Made by a program: the position numbers and the translations under genes. From the NCBI GenBank assembly GCA_030267565.1, contig BRXU01000001.1, positions 3,720,001-3,784,000 on the forward strand: DNA of 64,000 nucleotides, read 5' to 3'. The DNA is from Pleodorina starrii. Its lineage: Eukaryota; Chlorophyta; Chlorophyceae; Chlamydomonadales; Volvocaceae. The notes beneath the pieces are model-generated. The model was not told the origin of the DNA, ran no database searches, and saw nothing but the letters and a program-made list of their open reading frames with translations. Shown piece after piece: positions 23,573-35,439 of this stretch (the stretch's first letter is position 1; every line of letters begins with the position of its first letter).

Positions 23573-25174
23573 GGTCAATCAATTGGTCAATTGGTCAATC
23601 AAGTGGTCAATTGGTCAATCAAGTGGTCAAGTGGTCAATCAATGGGTAAATTGGTCAATTGGTTAATCAAGTGGTCAATTGGTCAATCAAGTGGTCAATT
23701 GGTCAATCAATTGGTCAATTGGTCAATCAATTGGTCAATTGGTCAATTGGTCAATCAAATGGTCAAGTGGTCAATCAATTGGTCAATTGGTCAATCAATT
23801 GGTCAATTGGTCAATTGGTCAATTGGTCAATCAAGTGGTCAATTGGTCAATCAAGTGGTCAATTGGTCAATCAAGTGGTCAATGAATGGGTCAATTGGTC
23901 AATTGGTTAATCAATTGGTCAATTGGTCAATCAAGTGGTCAATTGGTCGATCAAGTGGTCAATTGGTCAATTGGTCAATCAAGTGGTCAATTGGTCAATC
24001 AAGTGGTCAATTGGTCAATTGGTCAATCAAGTGGTCAATGAATGGGTCAATTGGTCAATTGGTCAATCAAGTGGTCAATTGGTCAATTGGTCAATCGAGT
24101 GGTCAATTGGTCAATCAAGTGGTCAATTGGTCAATCAAATGGTCAAGTGGTCAATCAAGCGGTCAAGTGGTCAATTGGTCAATCAATGGGTCAATTGGTC
24201 AATTGGTCATTCAAGTGGTGAATTGGTCAATCGAGTGGTCAATTGGTCAATCAAGTGGTCAATTGGTCAATCAAATGGTCAAGTGGTCAATCAAGCGGTC
24301 AAGTGGTCAATTGGTCAATCAATGGGTCAATTGGTCAATTGGTCATTCAAGTGGTGAAGTGGTCAATCAAGTGGTCAATTGGTCAATCAAGTGGTCAAGT
24401 GGTCAATCAAGTGGTCAATTGGTCAAGTGGTCAATCAATGGGTCAAGTGGTCAATCAAGTGGTCAAGTGGTCAATTGGTTAATCAATTGGTCAATTGTTC
24501 AATCAAGTGGTCAAGTAATCAATTGGTCAATCAATTGGTCAATTGGTCAATCAAGTGGTCAATTGGTCGATTGGTCAATCAAGTGGTCAATTGGTCAATT
24601 GGTCAATCAAGTGGTCAAGTGGTCAATCAAGTGGTCAATTGGTCAATCAAGTGGTCAATTGGTCAATTGGTCAATCAAGTGGTCAATTGGTCAAGTGGTC
24701 AATCAAGTGGTCAATTGGTTAATCAAGTGGTCAATTGGTCAATCAATTGGTCAATTGGTCAATTGGTCAATCAATTGGTCAATTGGTCAATTGGTCAATC
24801 AATTGGTAAATTGGTCAATCAAGTGGTCAATTGGTCAAGTGGTCAATCAAGTGGTCAATTGGTCAATTGGTCAATCAAGTGGTCAATTGGTCCATTGGTC
24901 AATTGGTCAATTGGTCAATCAAGTGGTCAATTGGTCAATTGGTCAATCAAGTGGTCAATTGGTCAATTGTTTAATCAATTGGTCAATTGGTTATTCAAGT
25001 GGTCAAGTGGTCAATCAAGTGGTCAATTGGTCAATCAATGGGTCAATTGGTCAATTGGTTAATCAAGTGGTCAAGTGGTCAATCAAGTGGTCAATTGGTC
25101 AATCAAGTGGTTAAGTGGTCAATCAAGTGGTCAATTGGTCAATCAAGTGGTCAATTGGTCAACTGGTCAATCAA
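23573..25174 (+). repeat. TGGTCAA satellite, forward arm
   Basis: About 1.6 kb made almost only of TGGTCAAT and TGGTCAAG words joined by CAAG or CAAT spacers, with few substitutions. The absence of stop words leaves a frame open for about 500 codons (23591-25114), but the peptide is just the repeat read out and is not a gene. GGGCCCAC/GGGCCGAC words flank both ends of the whole element. Confidence 0.97.
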
Positions 25175-25176
25175 AC

Positions 25177-25618
25177 TTGATTGACCAATTGACCAATTGA
25201 CCAATTTATTGACCAATTGACCACTTGATTGACCAATTGACCACTTGACCACTTGATTGACCACTTGACCACTTGACCACTTGATTGACCAATTGACCAA
25301 TTGATTGACCAATTGACCAATTGATTGACCAATTGATTGACCAATTGATTGACCAATTGATTGACCAATTGATTGACCAATTGACCAATTGATTGACCAC
25401 TTGACAATTTGATTGACCAATTGACCACTTGATTGACCAATTGACCACTTGACCACTTGATTGACCAATTGACCACTTGATTGACCACTTGATTGACCAA
25501 TTGACCAATTGACCACTTGATTGACCACTTGACCACTTGATTGACCAATTGATTGACCACTTGACCAATTGACCACTTGATTGACCACTTGATTGACCAA
25601 TGGACCCCTTGATTGACC
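25177..25618 (-). repeat. TGGTCAA satellite, inverted arm
   Basis: About 440 bases of the same satellite on the opposite strand (TTGACCAATTGACCACTTGA words). The switch is at the palindrome GGTCAATCAA-AC-TTGATTGACC, 25165-25186. The two arms could pair over hundreds of bases. Confidence 0.97.
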
Positions 25619-28600
25619 TCACGGGCCGACGGGCCCACCCACGAGCCAACGGGCACACCCACGGGCCCACGGGTCCCCGGCAGACTTGCTATCTTCCTTA
25701 ACGGGAGTATCTACGGGCTCAGATGTTCGTCGCTAAAATGTGCCAAAAAAGTCTATGGCTGACGAGAAGGTTTTGGCCCGGAAGGCCCAAAAGTATGTAT
25801 CTGTGTGCAGTGTTCACTGAGGGCACAAACTAGGACACAAGACATGATTATTGTTGCCCATGTATTAACTATCACCGAGCGGAATATGTTTTTGGGAGGG
25901 CATAGGGCGGGAGGGCAGAGGGCGGGGAGGGCATAGGGCGGGGAGGGCATAGGGTGGGATGCATGCTGCAAAAAAGGGCTTTGGTCGCCCTCCTCCCCTC
26001 TCCTCTCCTCCCCAACCGCACCCAAAGATACGGCAGAACCGTGCCGGCGGTCGGCAAACCCTAAAAGCTTGCCGAGGACTGCCGTAGGATACAAAATAAA
26101 TCCTCAGCGGCTATCTGCACGATGTTAAAAGGCTGGAGGTCTTAACGCCTGCATGAGGTAAGGTCAACGGATTCATAAAGTGGCTACGGTATTTTTGTTA
26201 AAACAAAAGTCCGTCTCCTGCTGCCGCTGCTGCTGATGCTGCTTGTGGCAGCGGCACATGCGCAGCAGGTGCCCGGCCCCGGGGCGGCGTGTGAGACGAG
26301 TGGCTGTTACACCTGGCTGTAGACCCTCTCCCTCCCCGCCCCCATGCAGGGGCTCGTTCCCAAGAGAGCAAACAGCCTCTGCAGCCCCTGCAGCCCAACC
26401 ACAAACACACCCATCAGTGTGCAACACGACGGGAATGGAACCACTTGGGCCCCACAGCAACAACCTGAGCCCGCCGCCGCCACATACCGTACGGTTTACC
26501 CTTGCAGGCCCACGAACATGGAAATGCGGCCCAGTCCAGCAACGCTTCGTCGTACATCGTCGTACGACACGTTCCACTTCACGCCCCGCAACGCCCGGGA
26601 GGCCCCGGCGAGGATCCCGGTTCTCCCTTCTGTCCCATCTCCCTTCTGTCCTTGAGTTGGGCCCCCCAGCCGACCCCAAAAAATATAGCTAGCTGCGAGA
26701 AACGGAATAAGCAGGCGAATCACGAGGCGCTTGTACGGCAATCGTACACCCCATACATGCCGATCGGACGAGTGGGCGGTGGAACTGCACGGACGGACAC
26801 AAACTCCACCATCATCATCACCACCACCATCACCACCACCATCACCGCAGAAGCGCCAGCACCGCAAAAGCCGCAGAAGCGCCAGCGCCAGGCCGACTGC
26901 CCAACCGACCGACGCACCCCGGGGGGTAGTTTATCCCACATCGCACATCAGCCTTGATCACCAGGACTGAAACCGCGGGCGGTTGGGCTCTAAAACCCTA
27001 AAACCTCAAAACCTCCTAACTGCGCCAGCGCCACCCCCAGCGAGGCGGCATCTCCAGGCGCCACAGCAGGAAGCAGTGTTCAACACGCACACACGACCGA
27101 CGCGACCAGCACCAACAGCTGACACCAACAACAAAAACATAATAATAATAAGAAGCATCAAAGGGTCGAAAGATTGCCGGCGGTCGGTGCAGCGCCGAAA
27201 CCACACACACACACACACACACACTCAATACACACGCACACACGCACGCACACACACAAGCACACGCACGCACACTAAGACAAAGTGGGGTGCGAACCAG
27301 CCTACCTGACTTGCCGGGGTGAGGGGCATCGGGACAAAACAGCTGATTTCGCACCATGAAAAAACCCAAGCCCAAAAGCAGAAAAGCCATCATCAGCAGC
27401 AGCAGCAATAAAGCGGATCCCCCTTAGGGCTAAAATGCATCGCCGGTGCTGCTCCGGGGCCCCGCACCAGACTTGTACGACAGTACGACGCGTGTACGGC
27501 AGCTGCAAATGATAAGACGCGCGGCGTGTCGCCGCCACGCGGCGTGCGATCGTGCGGCAAGTGCCGTGCCGGAGCGAGGGAGGACTGGTTCGGTTTCGGA
27601 GCCCTTCAACAACTCGACGCGGCCGCCGCCGCCTCACCTCTTGCGAACGCAGACACACACACCGGCAATCGGCAAACCCCCTCCCTCCCCCTCCACCCGG
27701 GAGAGCGCAAACAAACTGCATACTTCGAAACCTAGTCACGACGATGTGGTCATTCCTCCCACCACCACCCCACCCTCCGCAGACGAGTCATTGAGTATTT
27801 TAGGCATAGACATCACCGCCCCACCTTGCCCCCTGCCCTCGTCCCCGCCTTCCTCTCCACCTTGCCCCCTGCCCTCGTCCCTGCCTTCCTCTCCACCTTC
27901 CTCCCCATCCTCCTCCACACCGTGTTTGTGGGCGCTGGGGCCGGGTTCCCCCGTTACGAAGCAAGGGAGTGGTGGCCTTCCTCCCTCGCCATATCACGTT
28001 GCCACCCCCACTATCTGAAAGCAGGCACACGCTTCCCCTCCCCTAGCGGCCCCGCTTCCCCTCCCATCCCCTCCTGCGACCCGCCGCGCACGAATCCCCA
28101 CAGCCCCTTTGGAAAACCCTAAAACCCTAAAAAAAAACTAAGCCCCTTTCAGACACCGGCACAGTTGGAGGACGGCCCTATTCTTCCCTGCCTCCTCACC
28201 CTCATACTCCCCCCCCCCGACACACAGGTACACATACACACACAGTTCCAAAAGCTTTACTTTGCAGCCCGGGAGGGGGTGGGGTGGGGTGTTGGGGGTT
28301 TCACCCTCAGCCATCAGAGAAACAGCTGCCAGGCGTGGCGGCGCAACACAGGCCACCCACCCACCCACCCACCCATCCACCCGACCAACCCACCCGACCA
28401 ACCCACCCGACCAACCCACCCGACCAACCCACCCACTAATGCGTTGCCGCCCTTGCTCGACAGGGATGGAGCGAGACACATTCATCGTTGCGCATCTAAG
28501 AGTCTAGTAAAAAAGATACGGTGTCGTACGGTACGGTGTCGTACCTCAACACCGACCCACACCGCCGCTGCCGCCGCCGCTACCGCACCCACCGCATTCC

Positions 28601-28699
28601 GGTCAGTCAGTCAGTCAAGAGAGGATGAAGCCCAACCCCCTCGACCAAATCCGATCCGATCCACTTCCATTTCCGCTTCCATTTCCGCGTTTCCGCTGC
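25619..28699. other. Intergenic region without a supported gene
   Basis: Contains GGGCATAGGGCGGGGA repeats (about 25895-25960), a CA tract (27205-27275), a 36-base duplication (about 27822-27895), telomere-like bases near 26991-27013 and 28117-28137, and ACCCACCCGACCA repeats (28370-28436). No domain or coherent exon set was seen. Confidence 0.5.
28117..28137. repeat. Telomere-like CCCTAAAACCCTAAAA block
   Basis: Two perfect CCCTAAAA units followed by an A run; a second, weaker block is at 26991-27013. Confidence 0.65.
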
Positions 28700-28704
28700 T
28701 TACA
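28700..28704 (-). terminator. Candidate TGTAA polyadenylation signal for the transporter gene
   Basis: TTACA on the plus strand, about 300 bases beyond the minus-strand stop at 29001. Confidence 0.5.
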
Positions 28705-29000
28705 CATACACACACATATCATATCGATCGAACAGACACACATTCTGGTCACATCCGAGGCCTCCGAGACCCACACACACCCCTTCCCCCTCCCCCCACA
28801 CCCGCACCCACAACCCACTCCTCCGCCTCCTCCTCCTCCTCCTCCTCCTCCTCCTCCTCGTCCAGATTTAAAGGAAGGGACCTGTCGTACCAGCCCCCCC
28901 CCCCGAAGGGAGACAGAGAGCCATCGCGGGCAGAGAGGATAGAGAGGACAGAGAGGGGGATGGCGGCGTGCAGACGACTGGCTCGGCTCTCCTCACTGCT

Positions 29001-32000
29001 TCAGTGGGAGTGGCCCTTCCCCTCCCCCTCGCCGTCGCTCGCAGAGCCGCCGCTGCCGCCATCACCCGCCGCCGCGCCGCCGCCGCCGTCCTCCGGCAGC
29101 GGTCTGTCGCCCGCCCATAAGGCCCACATCAGCGCTCCCGCCACATAATGGAAGGCGGTGATGCCAAACACGAGAGGCCAGGAGCCGGTCGTCTGTGTAC
29201 GACAAAAGGGTGTACGACACAGGGTGTACGAGGGGAAGGGCGCGGAAAGGGGGGCATCAGGGATTGCCATCAGGGACGGGCCGCATGGCTTTGGGAAGGG
29301 GAGGGGGAGGGGGCCAGTCAAACATTCCACAGCAGGCAAACGCCATCCCACCTCCCCACCTCTTCACACCACCACCACCACCACCACAACCCACACCCCG
29401 TGTGTGCAGGTTCCCCTCATCCCCTCCCCTCCTCCTCCTCCTCCTCCTCCACACCCCTCTCCGTCCCTCCTCCCTCCCCCTCCCCTGGCCCCTCCCCCTT
29501 CCCCTCCCCTCCCCCTCCCCTGTCCCCTCCCCTTCCCCACCCACCCACCTGCAGCACGTAACCCGTAACCGGCACCGAAACCAAACCCGCCAACGTGGCC
29601 GCCGTGTTCCCCGCCCCAAACACCAGTCCGGCGTTGCGCGGCGCCACGTCCAGATGTGAGGCCGACACGCCCCCCAGGGTCAGTGCCGAGAAGCCCAGGC
29701 CCACTGTGATGAGGCCCGAGGCTAGGGAGGCAGAGGCGCCCACCAGGGGGGATACGGCCAGACACAGACAGGCGGCGGGACCCAGCATGCCCACGATCTG
29801 CAAGAGGGAAGGGGGGGGTGGGGGGGTGGGGGAGGGGAGGGGGTTGGGGGAGAGGAGGGATGAGATGGGAGGGAGTCAAGTCAAGGAGGCTACCGCGATA
29901 CCAACACACCCACTACACCAACACACCTTACCTCTACCCCCGGGCCCTCCCAAGACCAACCCATCCATCCATCCATCCATCCATCCATCCCCCCTCCCCG
30001 CTGCCCAAGCCAAGCCCCGGCCCCGCTCGCTCGTCCTTCCGTACACCCATACACACCTGCAGCAGCTTCCGTACAGTCCCCACCCGCCAGCCCGACCGAA
30101 TCATGTAATCCGCCATCACGCCCGTCGCGGCGCCCAGGCCGCCCTGGAACACGTACGGCAGCAGCGTGTACGACCCCAGATCCGCCAGCTGTACGGCATA
30201 ATACTCCGAGAAGAAGGTGGGAAGCCAGTTGAGTAATCCGTACATGCCCCAGCTCTGGGCGTACTGCGCAGCGCAAATCGCCCAGACCTCCCGCCGTCGA
30301 AGCAACGCCCACGGGTCCGCGGCGGCGGCGGCGACGCCGCCGCCGCCGCTGGTTCTGGCGATGGCGCCGTCAGAGTCGGCGGCGGCGGCGGCGGCGGCGT
30401 CAGCGGCGGCTTCCGCTGCGGCTTGCGCCTGCGCTGCCTTGAACTTGTCGAGCGTCTTGACTGGCAGCCACAGCGGCAGCCAGAGCAGCGCGAGTCCCGA
30501 GAAGGCGTAAAACACCCACTGGTGGTGGGGGCGGAGAGGGAAGGGGACAGGGAAGAGGGGCCGAGGGGAGGGGAGGCGGGTTGAGACTTGGAGAGTCCGG
30601 TGCGTCTTTGGTACTCTTTTGTTGCAGCGACTCCCTCCCCGGGGGGGTTATCCACGTATAGGCCGGAGCCCGGGGGGGTGTGAGAGGGGCCGCGAAGAGG
30701 GGGGCCGGGGGATGGCAGGGTTTGAAGTACCAGAGAGGCTGGAGAGCTGGCAAGCTGCCAAACTCGGTGGAACAGTGCAGCGAACCGGACCCCCCAGTCG
30801 GACAGAGAGAGAGAGAGAGGGGGGGACAGCCAGCTGGAGACAGCTGGAGACAGATGCAAGAGAGATTCGAAAGCTAAGAACGAGGAAAAGAGGGAGAGAG
30901 AGATAAGAGAGTTCGCCGACCCCGGCCCCCGACCCCCCTATCAAGGCGCCGGTGCTGGAGCCCCGAGGGCCACCACCCAGTCACCCCACCCCACCAACCC
31001 AGGAGGAGGTGGAACTCACCTCCCAGCCAAACTTGCTAATGATGAGAGGGCTGATGCCGAACGCCAGTGCCGTACCAGCGTACGACGCCGCCGTGACGAT
31101 ACCCACCGCCGTGGTTTGGCTCCGCACCGGCACGTTGCGAGCTGAGGGGGGAGGGGAGGGGGGAAGGGGCGAGTTGGAGGGGTGTGTGTGAAGCAATGCG
31201 ATGAAACCCTTGAAGACACGCAACCAGACTCCCCCCCCCTGGAGGAGAGACCCCCTTACCTCTCCCCACTAAAAGCTCTTTGCTCCCCTCCCTGACACCC
31301 ACCCTCCCTCCCTCCGTCCTTTCCCCCCCCATCCTTCCGCAGCCCCCGTCTCCTCCCCCCAGCCCCCAAGCGGTCTCCCCAGGGCTTCAGCCAAAGCCTT
31401 TCAGGCCCCGTCCCTCCCTCCCTCCCCCCGACACGCGGTACCCACCTATGAGTGAGTGGATGGAGGGGAAGGCGACTCCCTCCCCCACCCCCAACATCAC
31501 TCGGGCCACCAGCAACGGCAGGGTGCCAGCAGCAGCGGCAGCCGGAGTGGCGTACGTGAACAGAGACCACACTGCGGCAGGGAGTGGGTGGGCCGGGGTG
31601 TGTGAGAGGTGTGTGAGGGGCGTGTAAGGGGCGTGGCGGGGCAGGGAGGAGGGAGTTCGGGGTTTGCGGGGCGCGGCGGGGCAGGACAGGACAGGACAGG
31701 ACAGGGAGGGCAAAGAGAGGAATGTGTCAGGGGCGGAGCCCAGAGGAGTGTCGCACTGCCTTAGTCAGCCCTTTTGCGCCGCCCTTTGGAGTGTGTCACC
31801 CTCCTCCCGCCGAACCCTCTTGAACCGCCCCACCTCCCCTCCCTCCCCCCCCCAGCTCCCCAGCTCCGCCCCCCAACTCACGCGCCACCCCCGCCGCCAG
31901 CACCATCTTTCCGCCGTACTGGTCCGCCAGCTTGCCCCCCAGGATCTGGGTGGTGGCGTACCCGCCGAAAAACACCGACAGCACCACCCCCTGGTAGGCC

Positions 32001-33996
32001 TGCGGCGGTGAAGGGGGGATGAGGAGATAAGAAGGGGAGGAGGAGGGAAAGGAGGTATAGGAAACAATCCAAAAGAGCAGGCTGACGAGCGACGGAGGGA
32101 GGGAGGGAAGCGTCTCACGCAGCCCCACACAGTTAGGCAGATGTACACCTAGCTAAGCCAACTAACTAGCTCGACACATACGCACACACAGAGAGAGATG
32201 CACGTGCGTGCACTGCGCGGGTGCGTGCACTACGTACCCCCCTCCCCCCCCCCAATATTTACCTTGTCCCATCCAAACTGTTGCGCCATGGGCAGCACCG
32301 CAGTGGAGATGTTGGAGCGGTCCGCGTAGCAAATCACCACACCCAGTGTACAGAGAGCAACCTGGCGGGGCGGGGGTGGGATTTTGGGGTTTAGGGTTTG
32401 AGGAGTTGGGGAGGGGAGGGTTGGAATGGAGGTTTGGTTTGGGGGGTTGGGATGAGATGGATGGACGCCGACCCATGGGTCAGTGAATCGATGGCGGGGC
32501 TCAGGTATCAATGCGTCGCCCAACGTTGCTTTTATTTTTGCGCAGCCCCCTCCCCATCCCTGGCCCCGACCTCATCCCCACCCCTCTCGTCTGCACACCC
32601 AACCGCGTCAAGGCATCTTCACTTCACTTCAGAATCCCCGAATCCAGATCCAGATCCAGATCCAGATCCGGTGCACAATCCGGCGGCAACCCCCCGGCTA
32701 CGCCGCCCGGACGCCAGGCCGCCGTCACCGACTGCCCTACACCAGGTTCCTCTTCTCCTCTCCCCCCCTCCCCCTCGCCCTCACACCCGGGGGGGGGAGG
32801 GAGACATGCAAACACACGCCCAGCGCAACTCCACAGCCGCCGCCACGAGAACCCCAAGAGCCCAGAGGGCCAACCTAATCCTCCGCCGCCGGCGTCAGCG
32901 TCGCCCCTCGCCACCGAGTCAAGTGCCCCAGGCGCCGCCGCCGCCGCCGCCGCCGCTGTTGCTGCCACCGCCGCCGCCGCCGCTGGCTCCCACCGTGTCA
33001 CCCGAGGACAGCTCTGACGGTGGCCGGCTGCTGCTGCCGCTTCACCACCGATAACCGTCAATCGTCGAGACCGAGACCGAGCCAACCCGACAGCCGACTA
33101 TTTCCTCCTCCGGCAGCCCCACGCAGCTCCCGACCGGGACCGAGTCCTGACCGACCCACGGGTCACGTCCCCTCCCTCCCTCCCTCCTACCAGGTACTCC
33201 CACTTGAACCCCGGGGGAGGGCTGGGCTCCTGCTGCTGCTCGGAGGAGGAGGGGGAGCTCCGGAGGCCCTCCCGCGCCGAGTAGCTCCCGGTCCTGACAG
33301 AGAGAGGGAGGGGAGGGGAGAGGAGGGGAGGGGGGAGGGGGGAGGGGAGAGGGAAGAGGGGAGGGGCACAGAGGAATATGAATGGAGAATACCGAGGAAT
33401 TTGGAAAGGGACCAGAAAGAAGAAGCGAGGGAGGGGGGAGGCGCGGGAGGGACGGGTCCCCAGGGCGGCAGTGCGGTGCGGTGGGAGACTGGCGGGAGTT
33501 CCAGGGGGGAAGAGATGGGGGAGTGGAGGGAGTGGGGGCAAGGCGCAGAGGGGTGCGCCGTACTGTGCCGGGAGGGACCTCCCGGCGCCCAGGTCAGGTC
33601 GGGGCGTGCAGAGGGGCGACCGACTGTGGGGACTATAGAATTATTGCCGGGTGCGGGTGGGGGCAGCGGGCCTGTTCAGATGGGCCCTTCGCAGGACGGC
33701 TGGGGAAGGCCAGGGCAGGCGTCCGGTGGTGTTTTCTTGAGGACCAGCTGAGAAGATGGCTCCCCGGGCATGGCGCTGCGCTGCGCGGCTTGTTGCCGCA
33801 TAAACTTCAGCGATACAGCCGATCGAGTATGAGACCTCCCCCTGGTAATCTTGATTGTGCGGTACCGAAAATGCCACGGGTGTTTGTATGATGCCGTCTC
33901 TCGGTCGGCATTGCCGAGAGTCTCGCCAGTTGACGTGCCCCAGGCGAATACCGTTCCGTTTCCAGCCCACCTTGCTAAGAGTTGAGAGTTCTCCAT
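29001..33996 (-). CDS. PHT4/SLC17-type anion (phosphate) transporter, major facilitator family
   Basis: Membrane transporter of the plant PHT4 / animal SLC17 class, whose members move phosphate or organic anions across plastid, Golgi or other membranes. Nine in-phase exons: 33996-33971, 33293-33191, 32361-32263, 31999-31882, 31571-31446, 31141-31020, 30518-30057, 29797-29549 and 29192-29001 (498 residues). Family marks: CYADRSNIS in the first membrane helix (about residues 54-62); FFGGYATTQILGGKLAD, the TM2-loop signature; RVMLGVGEG in TM4; and about twelve hydrophobic helices. Between TM6 and TM7 is a cytosolic loop expanded with alanine and glycine runs (about residues 222-260). The C-terminus is Gly/Ser/Glu-rich. 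The first exon is only 26 bases; I chose it because its phase and donor fit exactly. It gives no obvious plastid transit peptide, so the true start may lie upstream. The substrate cannot be told from sequence. Confidence 0.87.
30649..30672 (+). repeat. TATCCACGTATAGG-type dispersed element, copy 5
   Basis: TATCCACGTATAGGCCGG followed by AGCCCG in a transporter intron. Its left part is identical to copy 2. Confidence 0.7.
32470..32481. repeat. GACCCATGGGTC dispersed element, copy 9
   Basis: Perfect copy in the transporter intron after exon 2. Confidence 0.8.
33153..33164. repeat. GACCCACGGGTC dispersed element, copy 10
   Basis: Perfect copy in the same transporter intron, close to the exon 2 donor. 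Confidence 0.8.
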
Positions 33997-35439
33997 GTTT
34001 GCTGCGCTGCGCTGCCCCGCCAGCGCCTCGCTGGGGCTCAAATTGCGAGGGCTGTTGTTCGTCCGGCGACGGGACGCTTGCGTGCCGGACTTATCGGCTG
34101 CGTTCTGGGCTTTGCCGACTCGGGGGACATTGTCATCTGGGAGTCCGTCTCCTGCAATGTCGCGAGGCAGCAAGGCACGCAATCATGCGTAAGCCCCGTC
34201 AGCAGCGCAAGCGCCGCGTGACAGTGGCGTAAACTAGGAGCACAATTGCGCAAACCGGACTGATATAATACCAGCACGGCAAGCAGGTGCCACTCGCGGG
34301 ATTCCGAAAAAAAGGCAAAGCAAATATCCCACCTCGATTCGGGCTGGACAGGGCTCCGCTAACGCATAGACCACGCCGCAGGCACGCAGCCTCAATGCCC
34401 GATAAGATGCCGCCAGCTCGAACACGGCGTAGAAGCGCCGCCGGGCAAGTTAAATAGACGCCGTCGTGCCGAGGAACGCTGCGCGGCTGACTAACCATTC
34501 GCCTGCGAATGAGGCATTTCGATGAATCGTTAAATATCGATCCTCCTGTCTGCACAAGAATACGAAATTGCCAACACTAGGAAACCCGGAGAGCCTACAA
34601 CGTCCATCGCCACGCACCAGCAGTGTGCGGCCATTGACTGCTATTATTTCGCCTCCAGTTTCTAGTGTTAACAACGTGGCGAAACGCTGCCGGTGGTCGA
34701 GGGTATGTACCCAGCTAGAAGCAACAGTTCGCCATGCAAGAGCAGCAAGTGTCACAAAAGACCGCCGTATGAATCGTTTAACATCCCATGAATTACGTTT
34801 ATGAAAATCCTAGGTGCTGGTGGCAGCGGGTTGAAAGATTCAGTGGCTTCCAGAATAAAAGCACGACGATGCTTGCATGCAGCCGCACTCAGGCACACTC
34901 GGGCAAAACTCGGCCGCACTAATCGTAATATAATATTGTTATAGGCGAATGCTTGGCGAATCACAGAGTCCTCGGTGGCAAATCTGCTTTCCTTCGCGTG
35001 TAGGCTTGTGCTAACAGCGCCGAAACCACGCTGATGGACAGCTTGCGAAGCAGCGAGGCGTGTACACTATTAGAATGAATATTTCTTGCAATCTTACTTC
35101 AGAACGACAAAAATCGTGACTGTGTTGGTCTCGCGTCCCTCGGAGTCTCCCTCGACGACTCTGCCAACACTGCCGCCCGTGGTCTACCTCCAATTCCCTC
35201 AACCAGGTAATAGTCTGCAACAGTACACCCATTCTCCGTCACGCACAGCAGGCGTCAGCCTTCCGTGCCGTCCCTAACGCCAAACGACCGTACTTCCTCT
35301 ACATGCCCTGCCATGCAGCCCTGATCCAGCAAAACCTTCAGAGCGCCAGTCGAACATCCGAAGGACATTGGACAATACTCCTCAAAAGCGCAAGCCACCC
35401 AGTCCTGGCACTTGCGCGCGGCGCCAGCAGCAACACGGC
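33997..35439. promoter_or_regulatory. Divergent promoter spacer (transporter / octanoyltransferase)
   Basis: 1.4 kb between two divergent start codons, clearly more AT-rich than the flanking exons. It should hold both promoters and 5' leaders. A 101-codon minus-strand frame (34450-34755) lies here but starts with GTG and resembles nothing I know. An unseen 5' exon for either gene, for example one encoding a transit peptide, could also be here. Confidence 0.5.

Noticed and set aside
23591..25114. A 507-codon open frame (repeated WSIGQLVNQVVN-like peptide)
   Set aside because: It is the translation of the TGGTCAA satellite; the repeat lacks stop words, so all three forward frames are open and give the same peptide.
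23573..25618. CRISPR-like array
   Set aside because: Units are 8-12 bases and contiguous with no unique spacers, in a eukaryotic genome.
25151..25670. Minus-strand open frames of about 150 codons
   Set aside because: Same satellite read from its inverted arm.
34450..34755. 101-codon minus-strand frame in the divergent spacer
   Set aside because: Starts with GTG and has no recognisable family; it is in DNA with promoter-like composition. It looks somewhat protein-like but is not enough to call.
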